Shown one piece after another: positions 18,932 through 29,264 of a stretch of 64,000 nucleotides of DNA. Location of the stretch: positions 1,736,001 through 1,800,000 of the forward strand of contig CAWJUD010000002.1 of NCBI GenBank assembly GCA_963845975.1. The letters run 5' to 3'. The translations under genes and the position numbers were made by a program. Position 1 is the stretch's first letter; each line of letters starts with the position of its first letter. The notes beneath the pieces are model-generated. The model had not been told where the DNA came from. It made no database searches and saw only the letters and a list, made by a program, of their open reading frames with translations. The stretch comes from JBEKIK01 sp963845975 (GTDB taxonomy: Bacteria > Planctomycetota > Planctomycetia > Pirellulales > Thermoguttaceae).

Positions 18932-19642
18932 ATGAAACTTCAAACTCTGTTATACTGTATCGTGATTGGCTGGCTTGTAACCACGGCGTCTCCGGCTCAA
19001 ACGCCGCCCCAGTCATCACTGCCTCATTTTGAAAAACGGGGCGCGATCACTCAACTGATCATCGATGGCAAGCCGTATGCCCGTTATTTTTTCTATGCGC
19101 TGGCGGATTATTCGGCCATAGGCTTTACTTCTTACGGTTTCGATTCCAATCCCGGCATGTGGTTGAACCCGCAGTTCGGCGACATTGCGGCGAATTTCCG
19201 CCTGGTGAAACCCGCGCTGCCAGTTATCGCACAATTGCAGGCCGCCGGGAAGTTGCAGGCCGCGGTCGAGGAAGTGGCCATACCCGGCCGCATGCTCTAC
19301 TTCGACCGCTACGATATTATGGTCCGTTTCCGGCCTTCGATGAGAAGCTCCGCTCCAGCCACCGGCGCTACCGCCTTAGAACCGTCAGCACCTACGGGCC
19401 GCGTGCTCGCGGGCGAACTGGGGCCGGACGAGTTTTTGATAGCCGGGTTTGACGCGACGCTGGATTTTAAACCGCCCATGGGATCGGATGACACCGGGGC
19501 CCAGTTCCTTCTCGTGGAGGAAGGAGTTTATGAAAAAGGCGATTGGAAAACCGCACGGATTCGCAACGGCAATATGAGTGCATCCGGCCTGACTTTTTCG
19601 TCTGATGGCGCTTTGATTAAAGTGAAATTGATGCGGAATTGA
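18932..19642 (+). CDS. Internally deleted DUF5597-type glycosidase remnant
   Basis: 236 residues with signal peptide and a good site (AAGGAAAC) before the ATG. Residues 28-50 read like the extreme N-terminus of GH35/GH42-like enzymes with a DUF5597 tail (RGAITQLIIDGKPY). The sequence then jumps at about residue 52 into what is normally the C-terminal region (FYALADYSAIGFTSYGFD, GELGPDEFLIAGFD, EEGVYEKGDWKTARIRNG). The central catalytic barrel of roughly 300 residues is missing although the frame stays open. It may be a real in-frame deletion or a collapsed assembly. As read it cannot be a glycosidase. It follows the GH106-like gene by 63 bases. Confidence 0.65.
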   Translation: MKLQTLLYCIVIGWLVTTASPAQTPPQSSLPHFEKRGAITQLIIDGKPYARYFFYALADYSAIGFTSYGFDSNPGMWLNPQFGDIAANFRLVKPALPVIAQLQAAGKLQAAVEEVAIPGRMLYFDRYDIMVRFRPSMRSSAPATGATALEPSAPTGRVLAGELGPDEFLIAGFDATLDFKPPMGSDDTGAQFLLVEEGVYEKGDWKTARIRNGNMSASGLTFSSDGALIKVKLMRN

Positions 19643-19689
19643 CCCGGTAAAAACATCATCCATTGCGGTTTAAGGCCGTGTAACGAATT

Positions 19690-22108
19690 ATGACGTCAGC
19701 ATTCGCCCTGCCATGTGAATTGATTGCCCCGGCCGGGAATTGGGAGTGCGCCCGCGCCGCCGTGGAAAACGGGGCGGACGCGATTTATTTCGGGCTGCAA
19801 AGCGGCATGAACGCCCGGGCCCGGGCGTTCAATTTTCCCATCGAGGAACTGCCAGGGCTGATGTTTTATCTGCACGGGCGCGGGGTGAAGGGTTACTTGA
19901 CTCTTAACACGCTTGTATTTGCCGAGGAACTAGCCGCCGCGGAAGGAATTGCCCGCGAGGCGATCCGCTCGGGCGTCGACGCCTTCATCGTGCAGGACCT
20001 GGGATTGCTGCGGCTTTTTCATGCCCTATGTCCGGAGTTTCCCATACACGCTTCGACCCAGATGACCCTTTCCAGCGCCGAGTGCATACGGGCGGTAGAG
20101 TCTTACGGGGTGAGGCGTGTTGTGTTGCCGCGTGAATTATCGTTGGAGGAAATCGCGGCGTTGCGCCGTGCGACATGCATTGAATTGGAGGTTTTTGTCC
20201 ACGGAGCGCTGTGCATCAGTTATTCGGGACAATGCTTGGCGAGTTTGGCGCAGGGCGGACGCAGCGGTAATCGAGGCCAATGCGCCCAGGCATGTCGCAT
20301 GGCCTACGAATTGCTCGAAAACAGCGCTGCTTCCACCGAAGAGGCGAAACGCTACTGGCTTAGTCCCCGCGATTTGGCCCTCTGGGATCGGTTGCCGGAA
20401 CTGTTGGCTGCCGTTCGCCTTGGAGCCGGAGCGCATCGAAGAATTGGAAGTCGCTTTTTCGCGGGGATTTTCAGGGGGTTGGCTCGATGGTCCGCGTCCG
20501 CATGCGCTTGTGCATGGTAATAACACTGCCAAGCGGGGCGTGCCGATCGGTCTGGTTGAGACAGTGCGCGGCGATCGCGTCCTGGTGCGGTTGACGCGGT
20601 CCGTCCGGCGCGGACAGGGGATCGTCTTCGAGGAACTGCACAATCAAGACTCCGAACAAGGGGGCCGGATTTATGAGGTTTTCCTGAACCGGCGGTCGGT
20701 GGAACAGGCCGACGCCGAGTCGGAGGTCGAATTGGCCTTCGGACGGAACGATCTTGATTTGAGGCGTATACGACCCGGTCAGTTGATTTATCGTACAGAT
20801 GATCCGCGGTTGATGAAAGAATTGCGGAAATCGTTGGAGACTTCCGTTTCTAAGCGCCGCGTCCCCTTGGATCTGCTCATTAGAGCCGCAGCAGGCGAAA
20901 AACTCCATCTCGAGGCCCTGGCCGGTTCCGGGGCGCATTGCGTCTTGGATTCGGAGGAGCCGCTGGCCGAAGCGATCAAGTATCCACTTACAATCGAACT
21001 TCTTCGCGAGCAATTCGGACGTTTGGGCCGGACGCCGTATGAATTGCGTGATCTCAATGCCCGGATCGAAGGCCGCCCCATGATTCCGCTCAGCGTGCTC
21101 GGTCAAATGCGCCGGGCGATGCTTGCCGCCTTGGACGAATCCATGCGAAAATCGCCCGATTATTCCCTACCCGACGAACTGCTCTTGTCGCATCTCCGCG
21201 ATCGAGCCCGCCGGCAACTCGGCGCGCATACCAAGGCTTCGCAAAATCGCAAGGCGGTTGCTTGCAACCGCGCGTCGTATTTGCATATCTTGTGCCGGAG
21301 CGTTGAGCAAGTCGAAGCGGCCTCGGCACTGCAAGCCAATACGATCTACGCCGATTTTCTCTCCATCAAGGATTACGCCCTCGCAATATCCCTGGCCCGG
21401 TCTGCGGGAAAGAAAATCTTTCTTGCTACAACCCGCATCCATCGACCCGACAGTGTCGCGTTGTTTGAATATCTCGAAAGCCAGCGGCCTGACGGCATAT
21501 TGGCCCGACATCTTGCCGGGATCGATTATTTTTATCGCGCAGGGCTGCCGGTAATCGCCGATTATTCGCTCAATGCCGCCAACGATCTAGCGGTCGAGAC
21601 ATTGCTGGAACTTGGAGCCCAGCGAGTTACCGCCGCCTTTGACCTGAATCAAAGCACCTTTGCGGATATGGCCCGCCATGCCGATCCGGGCAGACTGGAA
21701 GTGATTCTGCATGGCCACGTCCCCATGTTCCATACGGCGCATTGCCTGTATTGCGCCGCGTTTTCCGAGCAGAACACAAAACCGCAGTGCGGGCGGCCAT
21801 GTTTAAACGAAAAAGCCCGACTCCGCGACCGCAAAGGCTGCGAGCATCCGGTCCTGGTCGATGCCGATTGCCGCAACACCATCTTTCATGCCCAATCCCA
21901 GAGCCTGGCGGAGTATAATACCTGGTTGACGGATCTCGGCATTCGGCATTTCCGCATTGAATTGCTGGACCACAGCGCCAAAGAAATTGCCGAGATGATC
22001 GGCCTATATCGCGATTTGCTCGATACCCGCCGCAACGGAACCGAGGTCCTGCGTCTGCTTCGCTCCTCTCATCATGCCGATATTACCCGCGGCACTTGGC
22101 GCTTCTAG
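19690..22108 (+). CDS. U32 peptidase family protein with internal deletion/frameshift
   Basis: About 800 residues in two frames that meet near 20409. The first frame carries the N-terminal U32 barrel (ELIAPAGNWECARAAVENGA, YFGLQSGMNARARAFNF) and the Cys-rich YSGQCLASLAQGGRSG with GNRGQCAQACRMAYEL. The second carries FSRGFSGGWLDG, a DUF3656-like segment (KRRVPLDLLIRAAAGEKL) and a second barrel with HCLYCAAFSE. Between them the KIEGR-type motif and about 35-40 residues expected in this family are absent, so more than a one-base error is involved. The domain order matches large U32 proteins related to the 23S rRNA hydroxylase RlhA. No link to its carbohydrate neighbours is evident. Confidence 0.8.
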
Positions 22109-22165
22109 CGAGAATAAATGGAAGGCATCTCATTCACTAGCGCGGCCTGACGGACGCAGCCAAAC

Positions 22166-22185
22166 CCCCGGTGTAATCACCGGGG
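22166..22185. terminator. Hairpin downstream of the U32 gene
   Basis: CCCCGGTG (22166-22173) pairs exactly with CACCGGGG (22178-22185) around a TAAT loop, about 60 bases after the U32 stop. The stem is strong, but the following sequence is only AT-moderate with no run of T, so it may be a dispersed repeat rather than an intrinsic terminator. Confidence 0.4.
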
Positions 22186-22360
22186 ACTAAATAAGCTGAA
22201 ATCGTCCGGTTGCGATGGCATAAAACAGTAAAATCAAAATCAATTTGGGTTGGATTGTCACGGGCGGATTTCGGCCGTGTGTTAATTGTGTATAATAGGA
22301 ATCCTTGAATTCAGCGGCGAGTAGATCTAAGAAAATACAAATGGACAAAGGGAAATAATC

Positions 22361-23439
22361 ATGAATTTTGAGCTTCGAAAGGATTATACCTATTCTCTGC
22401 TCGTGCCCACCAGCATGGGAGTTCGTATTACGCCCCTCAACGGCCTGCCCGTGCATTGCAGCGATACATTCATCATGCAGGCCACCAGCGCGGAGACGAA
22501 CGTCGCCAGCGTTGCATCGTATCTTGGACTTCGCGTAAAGGCGCTGACTACTTTTGTCAAAGACAGTCCGATCGCCCGGTTCATCAAAGACAGCCTTGCA
22601 AGCCGGCATATCGACTACGAGGGCAAGGAGGTAGAGCAAGGAGGGCCCTGGGGCTACCGTCACCAATTCAATATCGCCGACAGCGGCTGTGGTTCGCGCG
22701 GGCCGCGCGTGTACAACGATCGAGCGGGCGAAGTGGGACGGACCTTGAAAGTGAAGGATTTCGACTTGGATCGGATTTTCGGCCGCGAAGGCGTACGGAT
22801 TTTACATCTGTCCGGATTGATTGCGTCGCTGTCGCCCGAAACAGGCGCATTCTGCCTGGAACTCGCCCGGGCCGCTCAAAAACACGGGACGCGGATTTCC
22901 TTCGACCTGAACCATCGCGCTTCGTTTTGGAAGAACCGCGAAAGAGAGTTGCAAAAGATCTTCTCTGAGATCGCCGGAATGTCCGACATTCTGGCGGGCA
23001 ATGAAGAACACTTTCAACTCTGCCTGGGCATCGAAGGCCCGGAAGCAGGCGGCAAAGATCTCCCGTCGAAAATCGAAAACTTCAAGGGCATGATCGATCG
23101 AGCCCGGAATGCATTTCCGCATGCCGCGGTCTTTGCCGCCACGCTCCGCGAAGTCATAAGCGCGAACCGCCATCTTTGGGCGCAATCGTCTCGGAGGGCG
23201 GCAAATGGCATGTAGCACCACCATTGGAGATCACGGTGCTCGACCGCATAGGAGGCGGCGACGGTTTTGTCGGCGGTTTGCTCTACGCCATTCTACGGAA
23301 CTGGGACCCGGAAAAGTGGGTCCAATTCGCCTGGGCCAGTGGGGTGCTTGCCATGACGCTAACGACCGATTACGCCCAACCCGCCGACGAAGAACAGATC
23401 TGGAGTATCTGGAAAGGCAACGCCAGGGTACGGCGGTGA
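22361..23439 (+). CDS. PfkB-family sugar kinase, KDG kinase-like (frameshifted as read)
   Basis: About 359 residues after repair. The family phosphorylates sugars in the cytosol; this branch resembles 2-keto-3-deoxygluconate kinases, which act in hexuronate degradation. N-terminal substrate-binding (ATSAETNVASVASYLGL) and ISFDLNHRASFW are clear. The frame breaks after SANRHLW at about 23178-23180. One more G in the GGG run joins it to GAIVSEGGKWHVAPP and the catalytic anion-hole motif DRIGGGDGFVGGLL. AAAGGG precedes the ATG. It closes the carbohydrate block; a role downstream of pectin-type polysaccharides is a reasonable inference. Sugar specificity cannot be assigned from these motifs alone. 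Confidence 0.82.
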
Positions 23440-23534
23440 ATAACCTATGGGTGAACTTTTTTTCGCCCGAGGTTATTTCCACAACTTGGTTATGGTACTG
23501 TTATAGGAGATGCTTCCTTTTGTGCTCGTGCCAT

Positions 23535-26500
23535 TTATGGTGAAGCAACGGACGCGGAAAGTCTTTGTTTATCGGCATGTGGATTCAGCGAGGCTGCAAT
23601 CACTGCCGCCAGAACATAAAACATTTGAACTATCATGGCCGCAATCACGTATTCCTGGCCGCCCCCGCTTGAGCCGTAACTATGCAAACCGACTCCCAGC
23701 ATAAAGTTCACTCCATACCAGGCCATTATAACGACCAGGAAACAAAGCACGCTCCAAACCGCCATCCCGAAATTTCCCACCCAGCCAATGCGCCGGGCGT
23801 GCAACAAAGCGGCATAGAAGAGCAAGGTAATCAGGGCCCAGACTTCCTTGGGATCCCATCCCCAAAAACGTCCCCAAGAAACATCGGCCCAAAACGCGCC
23901 CAGGATCGTGCCTATCAACAGCAGCAACAACCCTGCTTTCAGCGTGCGGTAAATGAATTTCGCCAAAGAAGTGGTGATTTCGCGGTTCTTAGCGGCGACC
24001 AAGTAAAATCCAAGCGTGATGTTGCCGATGCCCCAGGCCAGGGCGAAGGCGGCGTAACTCAGCGTGATCGTCATTACATGGATCGTCAACCAGTAATTGC
24101 TCTTCAAAATGGGCGCCAACGGTTTCAGCGACGGATCGAGGACCACCGGGCAATTGTCGGCCAGCACCAGGGCTATGGTCGCAATCGCCGCCGCCGCTGC
24201 AAGAATGAATCCCTTTCTGGAGAACAACTCAAAGAACAAGCCGAAAATGGTCGCGCCTAGACCGAGATACACCACGGACTCGAACATATTGGTCACAGGC
24301 GCCCGGCCGGAAACGATGGTTCGCATCGTAAAACCAACGAGAACCGCAGCCAAAGCCGCGGTAAAAACCGTCATGGCCGCGATATATATGAGCCGCTTAT
24401 TGGTGATTATTACCAGCAAAGAGAGGACGAAAGACAACGCGCAGCATATCCAAGCGAAACGGAACGGAGCAAAGCGGTTGTAGGCCACCTCGACTTCGAT
24501 TATTTGTTGCGTGGGATAAGACCCGGCCGGTTCACCTGTTTCGCGAGCCACGGCCAGTAAGGCCTCGGTTGCGGATTTGAAATCCGCGGCATTGTTCGCC
24601 AAAAACGCCTGCTTCGCCTTTATGAATTGTTCCTGCGACTTGCGTATTAGTCCCTTCGGATCGTTGGTATCGTCGAACTTTTCGCGCAGCAGCCGGGCGG
24701 CAGAGATCCATTCGTCGCCAGCCGTGCCTGGCGTTGCAACAATGTACAGCATTTCGCCCATGCGCGATTGCTCGTAAACCCACAACGCATCGGCCAGTTC
24801 CAATGTTTTTCTATCCAATGACGGCATGTGTTGAACCTGGTGCGATTGCAGGTTTTGCACCTGCATAATAAACGAAATTGTTTTCCCAGTGTGCGGTTCG
24901 GAATATTGCGCTTCGCTTAATTTGGCGGGCGAAATATATTTTTCGCCTGCCGGCAGCCCGAGAGCTTCTCGCAATGACGCATTATTTACCGGCAACAACG
25001 GGGCATTGTCCCATTTATCCGCCTTATGAATGGTGAAATAACCTTGCGAGCCGGACATGTGATGGGGGGGCGCTTTACTTTCAGCTTCCCATTGGAAAAG
25101 CGTCGTCAGATAAAACGCCACGTAATCGAGCTTCTCGCCCGATTCCGGATCGGCCACGCTGCCGCCGTTGCATATCGTTCGAGCGGTTTCTTTTGCCAAA
25201 GTGTCGAAAGGTTTGTGTCGTCCGTTGTCCAACACGGGCAAATTTCGCCAGGCGTCCCAATCGAATGCGGTTGTCTCGCCGGCCAACGCGCCGGATGCCG
25301 CTGCAAAGAATACGATTACGCAAGCAGCCGCAAGGTTATCTTTGAACCGTGGTATTTTGAGATAAAATACGATAAAAACTCCCACGCATAACAAATAGCT
25401 GCCCGAATATTTCAGGAATCTGCCCGGATCGTGTCCCACTCTAAGCTGGGATACGTTCTTTCCGTCGGGCTGGGCATAGAGATCGGATTGATAGAAGACA
25501 TATTTTCCGTAGACCAAAGGTTTATTCATGGATATTTCCGCTTCCATATCGACATTTGCGGCCCGATCGATGAGGTGAACGACGCTGCCAAACGAGGCGT
25601 CTCCCATGCGGCCTGGATTCAGGCCATGTATGCATCTTATCAGTTTCAATGAAAACTCCAGCGGGACTTCTTTCTCGCCGAAGTGCAACGTCGCAACTCC
25701 GTCGGGCGTGGCAAATTGGCGCATGGAATATTCCGGATCGTCCTTGTGCAGCCAAACTTGCCCGGCCGCGCCATCAACGTCAACTGCAACCAAAGCGGCC
25801 GCCTGCTGCTGCGCGGTCGGTTCAGATTCGCCGGCATCGGCGGGAATAAACGTCACTTGCTGTTGAGCGGAAGGGATGTATTGAAGCACCTTGAGCTGGA
25901 AATGTCCCATAATATCGACCTGGCCGCCTACTTTAATTTCGCCCTGCGATTTATATTTCCCCTTGGACCCGACTCGGCAATATAATTTTCCATCGGACGT
26001 ATTAAGAAACTCGATGCTGGAGGGCACGGAAGGGTGGTGATACCAAAACTTGACCGGGCAATTCTTTCCGTGCATGACGTCTAAATTGAACATGGGAAAT
26101 CTGGAAAAAGCGATCTGACGTTGCGGCTCGTCTTTGCCGGGGACGTATAGCTGGATATCCAACATTGGATTTTCCGGCTGGTCGCCATCGGAAACGAATT
26201 TGCCGCCCTCTTTGGGCTTTGCGTTCGGCAAATACTCCGTAATTTTCAGGGCTAAACCATCATCGCCCAGGGTTATCTTTTTTCCGATGTTTTCTTTTAC
26301 AGGGACTTGCCGTGACTGCCCCTTGTAATACATGGAAAGAACGCCAGCCGAATCGGATTCCATTTCCGGAGGATTGTTGAAATCCTCCGCGAAATAATTG
26401 CCGTCGGTCTGAAATAGGAACAGATCCGACGGGCCGAGTTTCCTTGCGCCATTGATCATATCCGCACTGAGCCAATCTCGATCCATTATCCGACCGTCAG

Positions 26501-27146
26501 AGTTGAGAACGGCGAATTCCATGGCCGCATTTCCGCCCTTGCTCTCATCAGGCAGCCATTTTTTTTCCAATTGAGCATTAGGATAGTATCGCAATATTTT
26601 CAGCCAAATGCCGTTTTCGGATTTCAGGTCCAAAGTTTCATTCTCGGTCCAACCTATCGGGCCGGGTATGAAAGTCCAGACGCTGGCCATGTTGCCGCGA
26701 TCGCCGGATTGATTCTGCCGGACAGCGACAATCTTGTCTTCTTTGGGCACGATGTACTGGCGGGCAGTTTCACCTTCGGTAAAGGCGATAGCGCCTTCGA
26801 TGCCGTATAGAAATGTCCGCAATGCCCCGGCCAGAATCATAAGAATTCCGATATGCGTCAGCAGAAATCCGATGCGTGAGAGGCCCCAAGGATAACGACT
26901 CAATATCGACGCGAGAATATTCAAGGCCAACAAACCCAATAACGCGACGAACCACGAGCTGTGGTAAACGTACCATTGAACATAATCCATTCCCTTCGAT
27001 TTTTCCAGGAAGGTCGCCGCCGCCAGAACGCAACCTAGAAATACCAAAAGCACGATGGCCAATTGAAGCGAGGCGATCCATCGGTAAATTACCAATCCAA
27101 TTCGATGAAGAGCGGGTTGCGTTTTTTGCGTTTCAGTTGTTGGCAC
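23535..27146 (-). CDS. ccsBA: Fused ResB-CcsA cytochrome c synthase (System II, CcsBA type)
   Basis: 1203 residues in one intact frame. System II CcsBA carries heme across the membrane and attaches it to apocytochromes c. The ResB-like half has three early membrane helices (IVLLVFLGCVLAAATF, WFVALLGLLALNILAS, IGILMILAGALRTFL) and a large periplasmic region to about residue 570. After two more helices and a soluble segment (630-890) comes the CcsA half with PVTNMFESVVYLGLG, the tryptophan-rich WGRFWGWDPKEVWALI near 1091-1106, and candidate heme-ligand His residues in TIHVMT and GLHSYG. Downstream of the ccm genes on the same strand and next to the multiheme locus, its likely client set. No CcdA or ResA homologue is in the window. 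Confidence 0.9.
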   Translation of the reverse strand: MPTTETQKTQPALHRIGLVIYRWIASLQLAIVLLVFLGCVLAAATFLEKSKGMDYVQWYVYHSSWFVALLGLLALNILASILSRYPWGLSRIGFLLTHIGILMILAGALRTFLYGIEGAIAFTEGETARQYIVPKEDKIVAVRQNQSGDRGNMASVWTFIPGPIGWTENETLDLKSENGIWLKILRYYPNAQLEKKWLPDESKGGNAAMEFAVLNSDGRIMDRDWLSADMINGARKLGPSDLFLFQTDGNYFAEDFNNPPEMESDSAGVLSMYYKGQSRQVPVKENIGKKITLGDDGLALKITEYLPNAKPKEGGKFVSDGDQPENPMLDIQLYVPGKDEPQRQIAFSRFPMFNLDVMHGKNCPVKFWYHHPSVPSSIEFLNTSDGKLYCRVGSKGKYKSQGEIKVGGQVDIMGHFQLKVLQYIPSAQQQVTFIPADAGESEPTAQQQAAALVAVDVDGAAGQVWLHKDDPEYSMRQFATPDGVATLHFGEKEVPLEFSLKLIRCIHGLNPGRMGDASFGSVVHLIDRAANVDMEAEISMNKPLVYGKYVFYQSDLYAQPDGKNVSQLRVGHDPGRFLKYSGSYLLCVGVFIVFYLKIPRFKDNLAAACVIVFFAAASGALAGETTAFDWDAWRNLPVLDNGRHKPFDTLAKETARTICNGGSVADPESGEKLDYVAFYLTTLFQWEAESKAPPHHMSGSQGYFTIHKADKWDNAPLLPVNNASLREALGLPAGEKYISPAKLSEAQYSEPHTGKTISFIMQVQNLQSHQVQHMPSLDRKTLELADALWVYEQSRMGEMLYIVATPGTAGDEWISAARLLREKFDDTNDPKGLIRKSQEQFIKAKQAFLANNAADFKSATEALLAVARETGEPAGSYPTQQIIEVEVAYNRFAPFRFAWICCALSFVLSLLVIITNKRLIYIAAMTVFTAALAAVLVGFTMRTIVSGRAPVTNMFESVVYLGLGATIFGLFFELFSRKGFILAAAAAIATIALVLADNCPVVLDPSLKPLAPILKSNYWLTIHVMTITLSYAAFALAWGIGNITLGFYLVAAKNREITTSLAKFIYRTLKAGLLLLLIGTILGAFWADVSWGRFWGWDPKEVWALITLLFYAALLHARRIGWVGNFGMAVWSVLCFLVVIMAWYGVNFMLGVGLHSYGSSGGGQEYVIAAMIVQMFYVLAAVIAASLNPHADKQRLSASVASP

Positions 27147-27240
27147 AATAAACTATCCTCGATGGACAAGGTGATGCCGAAGCCTTGATTCAGCCTACTT
27201 TATACCAAGGCCAAACTTGCGGCAATGGCTTTCGATTATT

Positions 27241-28287
27241 TTAGGCGGCATTTTTAATTCGCCCATCCCGCCGCGGGGACTTTGTAGATGAAATATAACT
27301 TTTTTGCGTATCAATGCGCGGTCGTTTTTTAGAACCATAATGTAGTTGCTTTAATATTAGACCTCCTCCAATGCAAAACGATACAAGCAGCAATGCCGCG
27401 GCAAGCCAGCGCGCGTAAGTCATGAAAGGTACAGGCAGACGGCCCAGCTCGACACAGACGACGTGCCCTTTAGGGAGAGTCACACCAAGCGACTGATAGA
27501 CAGCCTTATCTGGCGTCGAAGAGGGCTCGGCGGGAAGATTGCAGGAAATGTCCGCCGCATCAGGCGTCTCGATTGAAACACGTAATTTCTCGCAAGGCAA
27601 ATCCAACGGGCGTTGCCAAAGATAATAACCTTGCTTAACGGGCAGGACATAGGTGAATTTCAATTCGCGCCGACCCGGCGGCCAGGGGACGCTAGTGACG
27701 AGTTTCCCGTCCAGCAGGAAAAACCGCCGGCCAAAGAATTCATCCTGAAAAGTAATCCGCTCAAAGTTTGGGGGAATGGACAGTTGCATGGTGATCGGCT
27801 CACCGCCGTCTTGCGAACGAGCGCCCACATAACATCGCCGTGTAGGATTATCTACGATAAGCGACTCGGTAACCGACAAGGCCCCTGACTGAAATTGCAG
27901 GGAAACATCTTGCCGGCGGATTACCAGCGGACATGGCGCCGATATGGAATCGTATACTGCAAGTTCGACGTCCGCGAGCGGTTTTTGCGCGGTTATCTGC
28001 AAGCGGGGGCCGGGGAAATGCACGCCATCGCGATTGGCGCCCGGCAGGTACCAATAATCTTCGCCCTGAGGCAGATTATGGAAAACAAAGCGGCCTTGAT
28101 GGTCGGAAACCGTTTGGCCGCAGATCAAGGATTCGCCGTGAACCTCGGCCCGGAGCACGACTTCGGCGCCGCTAACCCGCATTTTTTCAGAAGAAGCGTT
28201 CACCACGGTGCCCGTAATGGTTCCTTCGCGGGCATGCGGGACGGCCGTCAAAAGACAATATAACAAAATCAATGTCTTAGCGATCAT
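27241..28287 (-). CDS. Exported protein with carboxypeptidase-regulatory-like domain, in the maturation operon
   Basis: 348 residues. A signal peptide (TLILLYCLLTAVPHA) leads into a CarboxypepD-regulatory-like beta sandwich (TITGTVVNASSEKM, SDHQGRFVFHNLPQG). A second beta-rich region follows, then a C-terminal membrane helix (WLAAALLLVSFCIGGGLIL) with a basic cytoplasmic tail. It therefore presents its domains to the periplasm. It lies between ccmD and ccsBA, same strand, with short gaps, which suggests a role in cytochrome assembly, but no heme motif or thioredoxin-like CxxC is present. The family is not recognised beyond the domain. Confidence 0.7.
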   Translation of the reverse strand: MIAKTLILLYCLLTAVPHAREGTITGTVVNASSEKMRVSGAEVVLRAEVHGESLICGQTVSDHQGRFVFHNLPQGEDYWYLPGANRDGVHFPGPRLQITAQKPLADVELAVYDSISAPCPLVIRRQDVSLQFQSGALSVTESLIVDNPTRRCYVGARSQDGGEPITMQLSIPPNFERITFQDEFFGRRFFLLDGKLVTSVPWPPGRRELKFTYVLPVKQGYYLWQRPLDLPCEKLRVSIETPDAADISCNLPAEPSSTPDKAVYQSLGVTLPKGHVVCVELGRLPVPFMTYARWLAAALLLVSFCIGGGLILKQLHYGSKKRPRIDTQKSYISSTKSPRRDGRIKNAA

Positions 28288-28342
28288 CCGGATATCTTCG
28301 CCGGGTATTGGAGAATGAAAGGAATTTGCTTAGCGGGATAAA

Positions 28343-28507
28343 CTATGCGGCTCTCTCGTTAGATAGGCGAGATGAATGTACTTGCTGCTGAAGTCGTTCG
28401 AGCATTTCGACCGACCTGGTCAATCTGCGCTGCTGTGCGCTTAAAAACCAGCAGTAAAAAATTACTCCGAGTAGAACCACCGCAAAAGCAGGAACTGAAA
28501 TTGCCAT
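28343..28507 (-). CDS. ccmD: CcmD-like small membrane protein
   Basis: 54 residues starting MAISVPAFAVVLLGVIF, one membrane helix (VVLLGVIFYCWFL) followed by a charged helical tail (SVEMLERLQQQ). AGGAGAG stands a few bases before the ATG. CcmD proteins are poorly conserved, but this size, the single N-terminal helix and the position directly after ccmC match. CcmD helps release holo-CcmE from the CcmABC complex. Assigned by position and topology rather than sequence identity. Confidence 0.7.
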   Translation of the reverse strand: MAISVPAFAVVLLGVIFYCWFLSAQQRRLTRSVEMLERLQQQVHSSRLSNERAA

Positions 28508-28567
28508 TTAACTCTCCTTTTTCTTCTTGCGGTACATGTATTACGGTTAAACGTTCGATCGGATATT

Positions 28568-29260
28568 TTAAAATGTGGAGGATTCGAGATCGGCGTCTTG
28601 CTCGAGCGAAGCGATTCTGTGGGCTAGATCCAATTGCGTGCGTCGCCGCAAAAGCAATAGCACAAATAACAGGGTAAAAGCAGCGATGCTGATTGTCAGA
28701 ATCGCCCGCATCGAGGGTTCCATTTGCGGGGAAGCCGGGTGCATGCCCCGAAACCAGCGTGTCGCCAGGACGATCATCGGTAGATCCAACGCCCCGACGA
28801 TGGCCAACACCGCGCGGAATCGGGCGCTTTGCAGGGGATCTTCCAAGTTGGCCCGCAGGATCAGGTAGCCGGAGTATATGGCCCAGAGCAGGAAAACCGC
28901 GGTCAAGCGCGGGTCCCAAGTCCACCAGGTATTCCAAGCCGCCCGGGCCCAAAGGGAACCGACAAGAATGGTCAAAGTGCAACAGAGCCAGCCGACTTCG
29001 GCAAAGGCCTGCGACCAGTGATCCCAGCGAACATCGCGAGAACGCAAATAAAACGCACCGCTGATTGCCATAGCCAGGAATGCGATCATGCCGAACCAGG
29101 CCAAAGGCACGTGAATATAAACAATGCGCTGCACGTCGCCCATGGTCTTTTCGGTGGCGGCGAAGAAGAAGATCGACGCAGTGGCTAATATTAATAATCC
29201 GGCTGCCGCGCAATGCATACCGAGGCTTTTTAGTGAAAAGTCAAGTCTATCATTTTTCAT
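28568..29260 (-). CDS. ccmC: Heme-handling membrane protein CcmC
   Basis: 230 residues, six predicted helices. CcmC loads heme onto CcmE on the periplasmic side. The tryptophan-rich motif AWNTWWTWDPRLTAVF is intact, flanked by the two expected His-bearing loops (VYIHVPLAWFG and FRGMHPA). The frame is undamaged, in contrast to ccmB, ccmA, ccmF and ccmE just upstream. It starts 4 bases after the ccmB stop, indicating tight coupling. Confidence 0.93.
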   Translation of the reverse strand: MKNDRLDFSLKSLGMHCAAAGLLILATASIFFFAATEKTMGDVQRIVYIHVPLAWFGMIAFLAMAISGAFYLRSRDVRWDHWSQAFAEVGWLCCTLTILVGSLWARAAWNTWWTWDPRLTAVFLLWAIYSGYLILRANLEDPLQSARFRAVLAIVGALDLPMIVLATRWFRGMHPASPQMEPSMRAILTISIAAFTLLFVLLLLRRRTQLDLAHRIASLEQDADLESSTF

Positions 29261-29264
29261 TTCA

